Source: JAFGCL01 sp964423835 (GTDB taxonomy: Bacteria > Chloroflexota > Dehalococcoidia > UBA2247 > RBG-13-53-26). From it: DNA of 64,000 bases. The stretch's first letter is position 1; each line of letters opens with the position of its first letter. A program made the translations under genes and the position numbers. Positions 36,942 to 45,576 of this stretch are shown here, one piece after another. Below the pieces are notes generated by a model. That model saw only the letters and a program-made list of their open reading frames with translations. It ran no database searches and was not told the origin of the DNA. The stretch lies in the NCBI GenBank assembly GCA_964423835.1, contig CAYRGJ010000001.1:124001-188000 (forward strand), written 5' to 3'.

Positions 36942-36971
36942 TTGACGGCGCGGAAGACCGCATAGTATACT
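36942..36971 (+). promoter_or_regulatory. Promoter of the ATP synthase operon
   Basis: TTGACG (36942-36947) and TATACT (36966-36971) with an 18-bp spacer, predicted start about 36978, roughly 37 nt before the atpI-like ATG. Confidence 0.65.
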
Positions 36972-37014
36972 GTTCTCCAGCCATGACAATGAGAACCGCA
37001 CAAGCAGGGGTGGG

Positions 37015-37248
37015 ATGGATAAGTGGGTCTACGCCTTCAGGTTCATCGGCATCGGCTGGTATGTGGCCATCTGCATCGGCGGAGGCATCGGTCTCGGGGT
37101 ATGGCTTGACAGGCGCTTCGACACATCGATAGTATTTACATTGATCGGTGTCGTCCTGGGGTTGGTGGTGGCGGTCCTAGGGATATATAGAATGATAGAA
37201 CCGCTGATCAAAGAGCAGAACGGCAAGACTCCCGGAGGTAAGCGCTAG
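37015..37248 (+). CDS. AtpI/AtpQ-like small membrane protein, first gene of the ATP synthase operon
   Basis: 77 aa with two transmembrane helices (FIGIGWYVAICIGGGIGLGV and FTLIGVVLGLVVAVLGIYRM) joined by a loop with the conserved WLDRRFDT motif of the AtpZ/AtpI family. Such proteins help c-ring assembly or Mg/Ca handling. The stop shares one base with the atpB GTG start. Confidence 0.8.
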   Translation: MDKWVYAFRFIGIGWYVAICIGGGIGLGVWLDRRFDTSIVFTLIGVVLGLVVAVLGIYRMIEPLIKEQNGKTPGGKR

Positions 37249-38444
37249 TGTCGCGCCGGGGCTGCGGTCTCGTCGGGCTGGTTATTCTGGTTCTCTTCAT
37301 AGTCGCCTTGGCCGGCGGCGCCATAGGCCGTGGCATGGACATCAAGCTCCTGCCCAGTGTACTGGACGTTCCCTCCCTCAACATCGAGTCGTTTTTCCGC
37401 GGGGAGACCTTATTCCTCCGGGACAGCGTATTCCCCATCACCAACACCCTCATAGCCTCCTGGGTCACCATCATCGTGGTCACCATCTTCGCCTTCATGG
37501 CCACGCGTAAGATGAGGATCATCCCGGGCCGTCTGCAGTCCATAGTGGAGATGGCGCTGGAGACCCTGCTGAGTTTCATCGAGGGCGTGGCGGGGCGCCA
37601 GAATGGCCGCCGGTTCTTCCCGGTGGTGGCCACCATCTTCATCTTCGTTATGTTCAATGCCTACCTGGCGCTGTTGCCGGTGTACGGCCCCGTCTTCAAT
37701 GTCTCCGTGGAAGACCACATCGAGGCGCCGGCCGATGGGACCGTGACGGAGCTCCTGATCGAGCACCACGCCGATGCGGAGGATGGAGAGGCGGAGGGCC
37801 ACGCGGTTCTTCACGTCCCCAAGGAGAAGGCGGATATCATCAAGATGGTGACGGCCTCCGGGGAAGAGAAGACCATCAGCGCCCCCAACAAGGGCGAGCT
37901 GGAGTACGAGGTCCAGGTGGGGCAGCAGGTCCGCGAAGGCGACCAGGTGGCCCTGGTGAGCGCCAAGCCGCCCCTGCTGCGGTCGGCCAGCACGGACGTC
38001 AACATGACGCTGGCCCTGGCCGTGGTAGCAGTGCTCTTCATCGAGGTGATGGGCCTTACTGGCCGCGGCTTCAAGCACTACATCAGCGAGTACATCAACG
38101 TCAGCGAGCTCATCCGCGGGATGAAGCTCCTGGTCACGGGCAAGATCGTTGATGGCCTGATGGCCACGGTCACCGGAGTGATCAACGTCGTCATCGGCAT
38201 ACTCGAAGCCATCAGCCACTCCACCCGCATGATCAGCTTCACCTTCCGTCTCTTTGGCAACATGAGTGCCGGCGAGATTCTGTTGCTCTCCGCCACCTTC
38301 CTTATCCCCTGGGTCATGGCCATACCCTTCTACGGGCTGGAGCTCCTCATAGGCTTCATCCAGGCCCTGATCTTCGGCGGGTTGACCCTGGTGTTTGCCA
38401 CAATCGCAGTCGGACATGGTGAAGAAGAAGCGGAACACCATTAG
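37248..38444 (+). CDS. atpB: ATP synthase subunit a with a large extracytoplasmic insertion
   Basis: 398 aa from a GTG at 37248 (GGAGG upstream); the family is usually 230-300 aa. The C-terminal core has the essential Arg334 in SFTFRLFGNMSAGEILLLS, and STDVNMTLALAVVAVLFIEV matches the canonical NVTL helix. Between the second and third core helices, where other subunits have a short loop, residues about 150-247 form an extra soluble domain. It contains IEAPADGTVTELLIEH and SAPNKGELEYEVQVGQQV followed by REGDQVALV, resembling biotinyl/lipoyl barrel-sandwich halves without the EMK-type modified lysine. By E. coli topology this loop faces outside. Confidence 0.92.
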   Translation: MSRRGCGLVGLVILVLFIVALAGGAIGRGMDIKLLPSVLDVPSLNIESFFRGETLFLRDSVFPITNTLIASWVTIIVVTIFAFMATRKMRIIPGRLQSIVEMALETLLSFIEGVAGRQNGRRFFPVVATIFIFVMFNAYLALLPVYGPVFNVSVEDHIEAPADGTVTELLIEHHADAEDGEAEGHAVLHVPKEKADIIKMVTASGEEKTISAPNKGELEYEVQVGQQVREGDQVALVSAKPPLLRSASTDVNMTLALAVVAVLFIEVMGLTGRGFKHYISEYINVSELIRGMKLLVTGKIVDGLMATVTGVINVVIGILEAISHSTRMISFTFRLFGNMSAGEILLLSATFLIPWVMAIPFYGLELLIGFIQALIFGGLTLVFATIAVGHGEEEAEHH

Positions 38445-38482
38445 CGGCTGTTCGTGTGAAACGAAAAAGGAGGAGTTTTTCA

Positions 38483-38713
38483 ATGGAACCTGAAGCTGTA
38501 AAAATGCTCGCGGTAGGCATGACCGGGAGCATTGGCCTGCTGGGGCCGGCCCTGGGACTGGGACTCATCGGCTTTGCCACTGTCACCGCTCTCGGGCGCA
38601 ACCCGGAAGCCAGGGGCGCCATCCTCACCAACATGATCCTGGTAGCCGCCCTCTGCGAAGCAATCGGTATCTATGCCCTGATCGTGTCCATCATCCTGGC
38701 CATGGTTGCCTAG
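38483..38713 (+). CDS. atpE: ATP synthase c subunit
   Basis: 76 aa with an AAAGGAGG SD; start at MEPEAVKMLAV. It is a two-helix hairpin with loop GRNPEARG and the proton-binding Glu59 (AALCEAIGIYALI). No Na+-type Gln/Glu signature is obvious in helix 1 (GSIGLLGPALGLGLIG), so proton coupling is likely. A close paralogue lies at 34714-34944. Confidence 0.95.
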   Translation: MEPEAVKMLAVGMTGSIGLLGPALGLGLIGFATVTALGRNPEARGAILTNMILVAALCEAIGIYALIVSIILAMVA

Positions 38714-38743
38714 GCTGGACTATACACTGGTAAGGAGGATCTG

Positions 38744-38869
38744 ATGGGAAACGATGGTTTGCCCACGGGACTGGTGGTTTTGGTAGCATCCGTACTGGCC
38801 TTTGGCATGATCCTGGCTGGAATAATCGTCGCGGTGGTTGTTTCCCAGGGCGCACCGGCTGCTGCCTGA
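38744..38869 (+). CDS. 41-aa single-span membrane peptide between atpE and atpF
   Basis: The ATG at 38744 is preceded by AAGGAGG, and the gene ends with TGA at 38867-38869. It begins MGNDGLPTGLVVLVASVLAF, is one hydrophobic helix, and ends SQGAPAAA. It sits exactly between the c and b subunit genes and has its own SD, so it is very likely translated. A peptide of similar form follows the atpE paralogue (34543-34686). No known F-type subunit at this position matches; its function is unknown. Confidence 0.72.
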   Translation: MGNDGLPTGLVVLVASVLAFGMILAGIIVAVVVSQGAPAAA

Positions 38870-38911
38870 TCAAGTGAATTGCCAACGTTTGGCGTCTAAG
38901 GAGGAGGTGAA

Positions 38912-39415
38912 ATGCTAGGAATCAGTCTACCGTATCTGGTAGCCTTCATAATCAACTTCTTCCTTCTGTTTGGATTGCTGACATTCGTTCTTTATCGGCC
39001 GGTCACCAGGATGCTCGACGAGCGGGCAGCGAAGATCAAGGAGAGCCTGGAGAAGGCGGAGCAGATAAAGCAGGAATCGGTCCGCGCCGAGGAGTCTGTC
39101 CGGGCGCAGATCGAGACCGGCCGCAAGGAAGGCCAGGCCATTGTCGCCCAGGCCCAGCAGAACGCTGAGCGGGTGAAGGAAGAGGCCAAGGCCGAGGCCC
39201 GCAAGGAAGCTGAGGTCCTGGTGCAGAAAGCCCAGGCTCAGATCGAGAGCGACAGGGAAGAGAGCTTCAACAAGCTGCGCCGGGAGTTCGCCGACCTGGC
39301 GGTCCTGGCGGCGGAGAAGGTAATCGAGCAGTCCTTGGATAAGAAAGCGCATCAGAAGCTGATCGACAAAGTGCTGGAGGAGGGCCTCTCCCCCAAGAAG
39401 AGCCAGCTGAACTAG
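38912..39415 (+). CDS. atpF: ATP synthase b subunit
   Basis: 167 aa with an AAGGAGGAGG SD. One N-terminal membrane helix (YLVAFIINFFLLFGLLTFVL) carries the conserved RPVTRMLDERAAKI exit, followed by a long charged coiled coil (about 40-150) that dimerises as the peripheral stalk. It ends 4 bp before atpH. Confidence 0.95.
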   Translation: MLGISLPYLVAFIINFFLLFGLLTFVLYRPVTRMLDERAAKIKESLEKAEQIKQESVRAEESVRAQIETGRKEGQAIVAQAQQNAERVKEEAKAEARKEAEVLVQKAQAQIESDREESFNKLRREFADLAVLAAEKVIEQSLDKKAHQKLIDKVLEEGLSPKKSQLN

Positions 39416-39419
39416 AGCT

Positions 39420-39947
39420 ATGGGTAAGGGAGTAACGGGCAAGCGGCACGCTCAGGCGGTCTTCCAGATCGCCCTGGAGGAGAAACAACTCGACCGGTGG
39501 TCGGGCGATCTGGACAGGATCTCGGCCATCCTCGGGGACGACGAGATTGCCGCTGCCCTGGCCAGCCCCAAGGTCGGCATGGACAAGAAGAGAGACATGC
39601 TGAATCGTGGCCTGAAGGGTGTGTCTCCGGTGGCGATGAATCTGGCCCATTACCTGGTGGAGAAGAACCGGCTGCACCTGGCCCGCGGCCTGGCGGTGGA
39701 GTACAAGCGCTTGATGAACGGTTACCTGGGCATGGAGCTGGCTGAGGTGACCACCGCCATTCCCATCAGCGCCCAGGAAGGGGAGAACATCGGCAAAGGC
39801 CTGGCCGCCATATCCGGCAAGAGGGTCACCGTGGAATCCAGCGTGGACCCGGCGATACTCGGCGGGTTTGTGGCCAAGCTGGGAGACAAGCTTATAGATG
39901 GCAGCGCCCGTACCAGGCTGCAGGAGTTGAGAAAGACTATAGCTTGA
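39420..39947 (+). CDS. atpH: ATP synthase delta subunit
   Basis: 175 aa. It has the N-terminal helical domain (KRHAQAVFQIALEEKQLDRW) and a C-terminal domain with KRVTVESSVDPAILGGFVAK and DGSARTRLQELRKTI, the family signature that contacts subunit b and the alpha crown. It follows atpF after 4 bp. Confidence 0.94.
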   Translation: MGKGVTGKRHAQAVFQIALEEKQLDRWSGDLDRISAILGDDEIAAALASPKVGMDKKRDMLNRGLKGVSPVAMNLAHYLVEKNRLHLARGLAVEYKRLMNGYLGMELAEVTTAIPISAQEGENIGKGLAAISGKRVTVESSVDPAILGGFVAKLGDKLIDGSARTRLQELRKTIA

Positions 39948-40004
39948 CTCGGACAAGGTTGAGTGGTGGTTGTGCCTGCCGAATCCGGGTTGGAGGTGAC
40001 ATAG

Positions 40005-41516
40005 ATGGCAACGCGCAGTGATGATATCGTCTCGGTAATCAAGCAGCAGATACAGCAGTTCGGCACGACGGTGACGATGGTTGACGTCGGTACTGTGGTC
40101 GAGGTGGCTGACGGTCTGGCCCGGATTCATGGGTTGTCCGGCGCCAAGTCCAACGAGTTGCTGCAGTTCCCGAATGACATCATGGGCCTGGCCCTCAACC
40201 TGGAGGAGGATGGAGTCGGCGCGGTGATCCTGGGCGATCCCCTGTTGATCAAGGAAGGCGATGAGGTCCGCTCGACCGGGCGCATCCTGGAGGTGCCGGT
40301 GGGCGAAGGGCTCATCGGGCGCGTGGTGGATCCCCTGGGACGCCCTCTGGACGGCAAGGGCCCCATCAAGTACGACAAGGTGCGCCCCATGGAGAGGGTA
40401 GCCCCCAACGTGGTGACGCGGGCCCCGGTGAACGTATCGGTCCACACCGGCATCAAGGCCATCGATGCCGTCATCCCCATCGGCCGCGGGCAGCGAGAGT
40501 TGATTATCGGCGACCGGTTCACCGGCAAGTCGGCCATCTGCATCGATACTATTATCAGCCAGAAGGGCGGAGACCTGATCTGCATCTATGCCGCCATCGG
40601 GCAGAAGGTATCCAAGGTGGCCCAGATGGTGGCCACCCTGGAGGCCCATGGAGCCATGGCCCACTCTATCGTGGTCGCCGCCGGCGCGTCTGATTCGGCG
40701 CCTATCCAGTACATCTGCCCCTACGCCGCCTGCGCCATAGGAGAGGAGTTCATGGAGCAGGGCAAGGACGCCCTGGTGATCTACGACGACCTGAGCAAGC
40801 ATGCCTGGGCGTACCGCCAGATCTCGCTGCTGCTGCGGCGTCCGCCGGGCCGCGAAGCCTATCCCGGGGATGTCTTCTACCTGCACAGCCGGCTCCTGGA
40901 GAGGTCGGCCAAGCTCTCTCCTGAGTTCGGCGGTGGCTCATTGACCGCCCTGCCCATCATCGAGACCCAGATGGGCGACGTGTCAGGCTACATTCCGACC
41001 AATGTCATTTCGATTACCGACGGCCAGATCTTCCTGGAGACCGACCTGTTCAACGCCGGCATTCGCCCCGCCCTCAACGCGGGCACGTCGGTATCGCGTG
41101 TCGGCGGTTCGGCGCAGACCAAAGCCATGAAGAAGGTGGCCGGCAAGCTGAAGCTGGAACTGGCCCAGTACCGCGAGCTGGCGGCCTTCGCCCAGTTCGG
41201 CTCCGCAGACCTCGACAAGGCCACCAAGGCCCAGTTGGAGAGAGGGCAGCGCAGCACGCAGTTCCTCAAGCAGCCCCAGTACTCGCCGCTGCCGCTCGAG
41301 AAAGAGATCATCATCCTGTACGCCCTGACCAACGGGTACATCGATGATGTGGCCGTGGAGAAGGTGTCCGACTTCGAGATCGAGCTGCACAAGTTTATGG
41401 ATTCGAACCATCCTGAGATCGGACAGGCGATTGTGGCGGCCAAGGACATCAGCCCCGAGACCGAAGAGGCCCTGAAGAAGGCCATCACGGAGTTCAAAGC
41501 GGGGAGGACCTTCTAG
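40005..41516 (+). CDS. atpA: ATP synthase alpha subunit
   Basis: 503 aa, standard length. It has the beta-barrel domain (VGTVVEVADGLARIHGLSGA), P-loop GDRFTGKSAICIDT (the common form is GDRQTGKT), and the arginine-finger region PTNVISITDGQIFLETDLFN. It forms the non-catalytic sites of F1. SD GGAGGTGAC upstream. Confidence 0.97.
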   Translation: MATRSDDIVSVIKQQIQQFGTTVTMVDVGTVVEVADGLARIHGLSGAKSNELLQFPNDIMGLALNLEEDGVGAVILGDPLLIKEGDEVRSTGRILEVPVGEGLIGRVVDPLGRPLDGKGPIKYDKVRPMERVAPNVVTRAPVNVSVHTGIKAIDAVIPIGRGQRELIIGDRFTGKSAICIDTIISQKGGDLICIYAAIGQKVSKVAQMVATLEAHGAMAHSIVVAAGASDSAPIQYICPYAACAIGEEFMEQGKDALVIYDDLSKHAWAYRQISLLLRRPPGREAYPGDVFYLHSRLLERSAKLSPEFGGGSLTALPIIETQMGDVSGYIPTNVISITDGQIFLETDLFNAGIRPALNAGTSVSRVGGSAQTKAMKKVAGKLKLELAQYRELAAFAQFGSADLDKATKAQLERGQRSTQFLKQPQYSPLPLEKEIIILYALTNGYIDDVAVEKVSDFEIELHKFMDSNHPEIGQAIVAAKDISPETEEALKKAITEFKAGRTF

Positions 41517-41519
41517 ACC

Positions 41520-42380
41520 GTGGCCAACCTCCGTGTAATCCGCCGCCGCATACGGAGCATCCAATCCACCGCCAAGATCACCAAGGCGATGGAGATGGTG
41601 GCCACGTCCAAGATGAAGAAGGCCCAGGAGCGGGACCTGGCCGGGCGCCCCTATTCCGAGAAAATACAGCAGGTCCTGGAGGACCTGGTGGCCCAGCAGG
41701 GCGCTGTCACCCATCCCCTGCTGGACCGGCGGGAGATGAAGAGGATCGAGATCGTCTTCATCACCCCGGACCGCGGCCTGTGCGGCGGCCTGGTAGCCAA
41801 CATCAATCGGAGCACAGGCAACTTCGTCGTGGACACGTCTCAGCGGGGCGTCCCCTCGGCCCTGATCACCATAGGCCGCAAGGGGCGAGATTTCATGCTG
41901 CGGTACGGCCGGGAGCTGCGGGCGGAGTTCACCGGGATGACGGACAAGCCCACGCTGCTGGATACCCTGCCGATCTCCAAGATTGTCATTGATGACTACA
42001 CCAACAAGAACTGTGACGTGGTGTATCTCTCATACAGCAAGTTCGTCACCACCATGACCCAGAGGCCGGTCATGCAGCAGCTCCTGCCGGTAACGCCGGC
42101 CAAGAGCGAGCGCAAGACCGAGGTGGAGTATATCTACGAGCCGAACCGGAAAGAGGTAATGGCCGAGCTGCTCCCCAGGTTTGTGGAGATGCAGGTGTAC
42201 CATGCCGTCCTGGAGTCGATTGCCAGCGAGCAGTCGGCCCGGATGGTGGCCATGCGCAACGCCAGCGAGAATGCCAACGATCTGGTGCAGGAGCTCACGC
42301 TGGTGTACAACAAGGCGCGTCAGGAGATGATAACCAAGGAACTCCTCGACATCACCGGTGGAGCTGAGGCGTTAGCCTAG
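41520..42380 (+). CDS. atpG: ATP synthase gamma subunit
   Basis: 286 aa from a GTG at 41520, 3 nt after the atpA stop. The N-terminal helix VIRRRIRSIQSTAKITKAME and C-terminal helix ASENANDLVQELTLVYNKAR form the rotor coiled coil; FITPDRGLCGGLVANINRS is the conserved Rossmann segment. Confidence 0.96.
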   Translation: MANLRVIRRRIRSIQSTAKITKAMEMVATSKMKKAQERDLAGRPYSEKIQQVLEDLVAQQGAVTHPLLDRREMKRIEIVFITPDRGLCGGLVANINRSTGNFVVDTSQRGVPSALITIGRKGRDFMLRYGRELRAEFTGMTDKPTLLDTLPISKIVIDDYTNKNCDVVYLSYSKFVTTMTQRPVMQQLLPVTPAKSERKTEVEYIYEPNRKEVMAELLPRFVEMQVYHAVLESIASEQSARMVAMRNASENANDLVQELTLVYNKARQEMITKELLDITGGAEALA

Positions 42381-42393
42381 GAGGGTATTGAAC

Positions 42394-43788
42394 ATGGGCA
42401 AGGGTAAAGTATCTCAGGTAATCGGCACGGTTGTGGACATCGAGTTCCCGCCCGACGAGTTGCCGGCCCTGTACAACGCCATCGAGATCCCTCGCGATGG
42501 CGAGCAGAAGATCGTCCTTGAGGTAGAGCATCACATCGGCAACAACTGGGTGCGCTGCCTGTCCATGATGCCCACGGAGGGCCTGGAGCGCGGCGTCGAG
42601 GCCATCGACACCGGCGCGCCGATCTCCGTCCCGGTGGGTAATGCCACCCTGGGAAGGCTGTTCGACGTTCTAGGTGCCCCGCTTGACAACCTGGGTGAGG
42701 TGAAGGCCGAGCTGAGCTGGCCCATCCACCGCGGGTCGCCTCCGTATGATCAGCAGGAGACCAGCACCCAGATCCTGGAGACCGGCCTTAAGGTCATCGA
42801 CCTCATCGCTCCCTTCACCAAGGGCGGCAAGATCGGCGCCTACGGCGGCGCCGGTGTGGGCAAGACGGTGGTCATCCAGGAGCTCATTCACAATATCGCC
42901 ACGGTCCACGGCGGCGTGTCGGTGTTCGCCGGGGTGGGCGAGCGGTCCCGCGAAGGGAATGACCTGTGGGCGGAAATGAAGGCCTCGGGCGTTATCGCCA
43001 AGACGGCCCTGGTGTTCGGCCAGATGAACGAGCCGCCCGGAGTGAGGGCGCGGATCGCGCTCACCGGCCTGACCATGGCGGAGTACTTCCGCGACCTGGA
43101 AGGCCAGGACGTGCTGCTCTTCATCGACAACATCTACCGCTACGTGCTGGCCGGCATGGAGGTCTCGGCCCTGCTGGGACGAATGCCGTCGGCAGTCGGC
43201 TACCAGCCGACCCTGGCCACCGAGGTGGGCGAGTTGGAGGAGCGGATCACCTCCACCAAAAAGGGCTCCATCACCTCCTTCCAGGCCATCTACGTTCCGG
43301 CTGACGACTACACCGATCCCGGCATCGTGACCACCATGGGTCACCTGGACGCCGTTATCGCCCTGGAGCGCTCCATCGCCGACCTGGGCCTCTACCCGGC
43401 GGTGGACCCGCTGTCCTCCACCTCGCGCATCCTGGATCCCAAGATCGTGGGCGAGGAGCACTACAACGTGGCCCGCGGCATTCAGAAGGTGCTCCAGAGG
43501 TACAAGGAGCTGCAGGATATCATCGCCATCCTCGGCATCGAAGAGCTCTCAGAAGAGGACAAGCTGACGGTATCCCGCGCCCGCCGCATCCAGAGGTTCC
43601 TGTCCCAGCCGATGTCGGTGGCCGAGCAGTTCACCGGCCGGAAGGGCAAGTACGTGCCCGTCAAGGAAACCGTGCGGGGCTTCCAGGAGATCCTGGACGG
43701 CAAACATGACGCGCTGCCGGAGCAGGCGTTCTTCATGGTGGGCACTATCGAAGATGCGGTGGAAGAGGCGCGACGCCTCGGGATGTAG
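42394..43788 (+). CDS. atpD: ATP synthase beta subunit
   Basis: 464 aa from the ATG at 42394 (AGGAGGG, 8-nt spacing; an in-frame TTG 6 nt earlier is less likely). It has P-loop GAYGGAGVGKTVVIQELIH, the catalytic-Glu region FAGVGERSREGNDLW, and the DELSEED-equivalent loop IEELSEEDKLTV. It provides the catalytic sites of F1. Confidence 0.97.
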   Translation: MGKGKVSQVIGTVVDIEFPPDELPALYNAIEIPRDGEQKIVLEVEHHIGNNWVRCLSMMPTEGLERGVEAIDTGAPISVPVGNATLGRLFDVLGAPLDNLGEVKAELSWPIHRGSPPYDQQETSTQILETGLKVIDLIAPFTKGGKIGAYGGAGVGKTVVIQELIHNIATVHGGVSVFAGVGERSREGNDLWAEMKASGVIAKTALVFGQMNEPPGVRARIALTGLTMAEYFRDLEGQDVLLFIDNIYRYVLAGMEVSALLGRMPSAVGYQPTLATEVGELEERITSTKKGSITSFQAIYVPADDYTDPGIVTTMGHLDAVIALERSIADLGLYPAVDPLSSTSRILDPKIVGEEHYNVARGIQKVLQRYKELQDIIAILGIEELSEEDKLTVSRARRIQRFLSQPMSVAEQFTGRKGKYVPVKETVRGFQEILDGKHDALPEQAFFMVGTIEDAVEEARRLGM

Positions 43789-43790
43789 AC

Positions 43791-44216
43791 ATGGGACTGA
43801 AGCTGGAGATCGTAACGGCCGAAAGCCCGGTTTTCTCGGGCGAGGTGGATGCCATCATCGCCCCGGGGATCATGGGCCAGTTCACAGTGCTCCCCCATCA
43901 TGCCGCACTCATGACCATGCTGGAGCCCGGTGAGCTCATCCTGCGCATCGCAGGCCAGGAGACGTTCATGGCCGTCAGTGGCGGTTACCTCGAGGTGCTG
44001 GACGAGAAGGTGATCGTGCTGGCAGACGCGGCGGAGCACGCCGATGAAATCGACTCCGCTCGAGCGGAGGCGGCCATGAAGAGGGCTCAGGAGCAGATGA
44101 AGCGGCCGCTCAGCGCCGGGGAGTCGGCTGCGGCTGAAGCCGCTCTGAGGAGATCTCTGGCCAGGTTGAGAGTCAGTGAGCGCCGGAAGAAGAGGAGAGG
44201 GGACAGGGTCATCTAG
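43791..44216 (+). CDS. atpC: ATP synthase epsilon subunit
   Basis: 141 aa, 2 nt after atpD. The N-terminal beta-sandwich (LEIVTAESPVFSGEVDAIIA, GQFTVLPHHAALMTMLEPG) and a C-terminal two-helix region with a basic tail (RRKKRRGDR) are visible. It is the last gene of the atp operon and converges on khpA. Confidence 0.95.
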   Translation: MGLKLEIVTAESPVFSGEVDAIIAPGIMGQFTVLPHHAALMTMLEPGELILRIAGQETFMAVSGGYLEVLDEKVIVLADAAEHADEIDSARAEAAMKRAQEQMKRPLSAGESAAAEAALRRSLARLRVSERRKKRRGDRVI

Positions 44217-44220
44217 GGAT

Positions 44221-44234
44221 GGCGCGAAAGCGCC
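44221..44234. terminator. GNRA-type mini-hairpin between atpC and khpA
   Basis: ggcgc-gaaa-gcgcc (44221-44234), a 5-bp stem with a GAAA tetraloop in the 28-bp convergent gap. There is no T-run; it may mark transcript ends on both strands. Confidence 0.4.
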
Positions 44235-44244
44235 GTGACTTGGA

Positions 44245-44475
44245 CTAGACGATTTCCAGTTGGACCCGGACCCCGGCTCGGATAGCCGCCACCCTCAACA
44301 GAGTCCGCATAGCCTCAGCTACTCTACCCTGCTTGCCGATTACCCTGCCTCTGTCCTCGGGAGCCACCTCGAGCTTGAGGATGACGTTCTTGTCCTCGGT
44401 GATCTCTTCGGTAACTACGACAGCATCAGGTATGGTGACGATCGACTTGGCGATGTACTCCACCAAGCCTTTCAT
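44245..44475 (-). CDS. khpA: KH-domain RNA-binding protein KhpA
   Basis: 76 aa, a single KH domain with the GxxG loop in DRGRVIGKQGRVAEAMRTLL. It binds RNA and in other bacteria works with KhpB in cell-size control. It overlaps rpsP by 4 nt (ATGA), the usual rpsP-khpA pairing. The rimM and trmD genes often found next are absent here, because the next gene is the convergent atpC. Confidence 0.93.
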   Translation of the reverse strand: MKGLVEYIAKSIVTIPDAVVVTEEITEDKNVILKLEVAPEDRGRVIGKQGRVAEAMRTLLRVAAIRAGVRVQLEIV

Positions 44476-44786
44476 TTTGCGCCCTCCGGGACGGCGCCTT
44501 CAGGGGCAGGCTGCGCCTTGGGCCGGAAAACCCGGGGCGGGGGAGGGGCCATGAGGCCCTGCTTGGCCAGGAGCCTGTGCACCGCCTCGCTGGGCTGGGC
44601 GCCCAGCTGGAGCCACTTGGTGGCCTTGGCCGGCTCTATGACCACGGTTTCGGGGTTGGTCAGCGGATTGTAGTGGCCGATCCTCTCGATGTACGCGGTG
44701 TCCCTGGGGGCCCGCGAATCAACAACGATAACACGGTAGCTGGGCTGGTTCTTGGCGCCTACTCTCTGCAGTCTTATTCTCACCAT
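44472..44786 (-). CDS. rpsP: Small ribosomal subunit protein bS16
   Basis: 104 aa from the ATG at 44786. It begins MVRIRLQRVGAKNQPSYRVI with VVDSRAPRDTAYIERIGHYN, the bS16 signature; a Pro/Ala-rich tail (about 83-104) extends beyond the roughly 80-residue core. It binds 16S rRNA and helps 30S assembly. No strong SD. Confidence 0.95.
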   Translation of the reverse strand: MVRIRLQRVGAKNQPSYRVIVVDSRAPRDTAYIERIGHYNPLTNPETVVIEPAKATKWLQLGAQPSEAVHRLLAKQGLMAPPPPRVFRPKAQPAPEGAVPEGAK

Positions 44787-44912
44787 AGTAGCTGCTATTA
44801 TGTGGCCTGGCCCGTCAATTGTCAACCTCGGGTCGAGAGCGGCGAGCGTGGGCCGGGCGTGGCGGCGTTCTGTTGACTTCGCCTCTCGGCTGAGGGTATT
44901 CTTGATCGCAAG

Positions 44913-45566
44913 ATGGCCGGGGGGATGGCGCAGGACCACGAGGAGGTCAGAAAACCCCGCAAGCGCAGCTGGTACCTGATCCTGCTGTCGGTGCTCCTCA
45001 TCGTGGCCATTGGCGTCCTGGCCGTGGCCTACAAAGAGGACCTGCAGCGCATTATCCAGAACATTGAGGACTATCAGAACTATGCGTATGCCATCGCGTT
45101 TGTGGTCAACTTCATGGCCGGGGCCACCGTCATCGTCTACGTGCCAGGCGTGCCGGCGGTCTTCGCCCTGGGGGGCATAGTGCCGCTTCCCTTCGTCGTC
45201 GGCATCGTCGCCGGCCTGGGCGAGGCCCTGGGCGGGTTCACCGGGTACATGGTGGGTGTGGGTGGTGAGTCCTATCTCAGGGAGCCGGGGAACGGCCGGA
45301 TCCAGCGGGCCTTCCAGAAGATATACTCGCGCATAGACAGCTGGATGGGGAAGAGGGGCTACGTCACCGTCTTCCTGGCTTCCGCCATATTCAATCCCTT
45401 CTACATGTTCTTCGGCGCCACGGCCGGAGCCACCAGGATGGCCCCCTGGAAGTACTACCTGGCCTCGGCCGCCGGGAAGATCGTCAAGGCCACCTACGTA
45501 GCCTACCTGGGGGCCTGGGGGATGGGCCACATCCTGGGGTGGCTGGGCATCAAGACCGCGGCCTGA
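44913..45566 (+). CDS. VTT-domain (DedA/TVP38-like) membrane protein
   Basis: 217 aa. A basic N-terminus is followed by about five hydrophobic segments. The VTT motif region is YVPGVPAVFALGGIVPLPFV, then GIVAGLGEALGGFTGYMVG and later FLASAIFNPFYMFFGATAGA. These proteins are linked to lipid scrambling or membrane homeostasis. It is followed 10 bp later by the metallopeptidase gene. Confidence 0.82.
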   Translation: MAGGMAQDHEEVRKPRKRSWYLILLSVLLIVAIGVLAVAYKEDLQRIIQNIEDYQNYAYAIAFVVNFMAGATVIVYVPGVPAVFALGGIVPLPFVVGIVAGLGEALGGFTGYMVGVGGESYLREPGNGRIQRAFQKIYSRIDSWMGKRGYVTVFLASAIFNPFYMFFGATAGATRMAPWKYYLASAAGKIVKATYVAYLGAWGMGHILGWLGIKTAA

Positions 45567-45576
45567 GAGATGTCCC

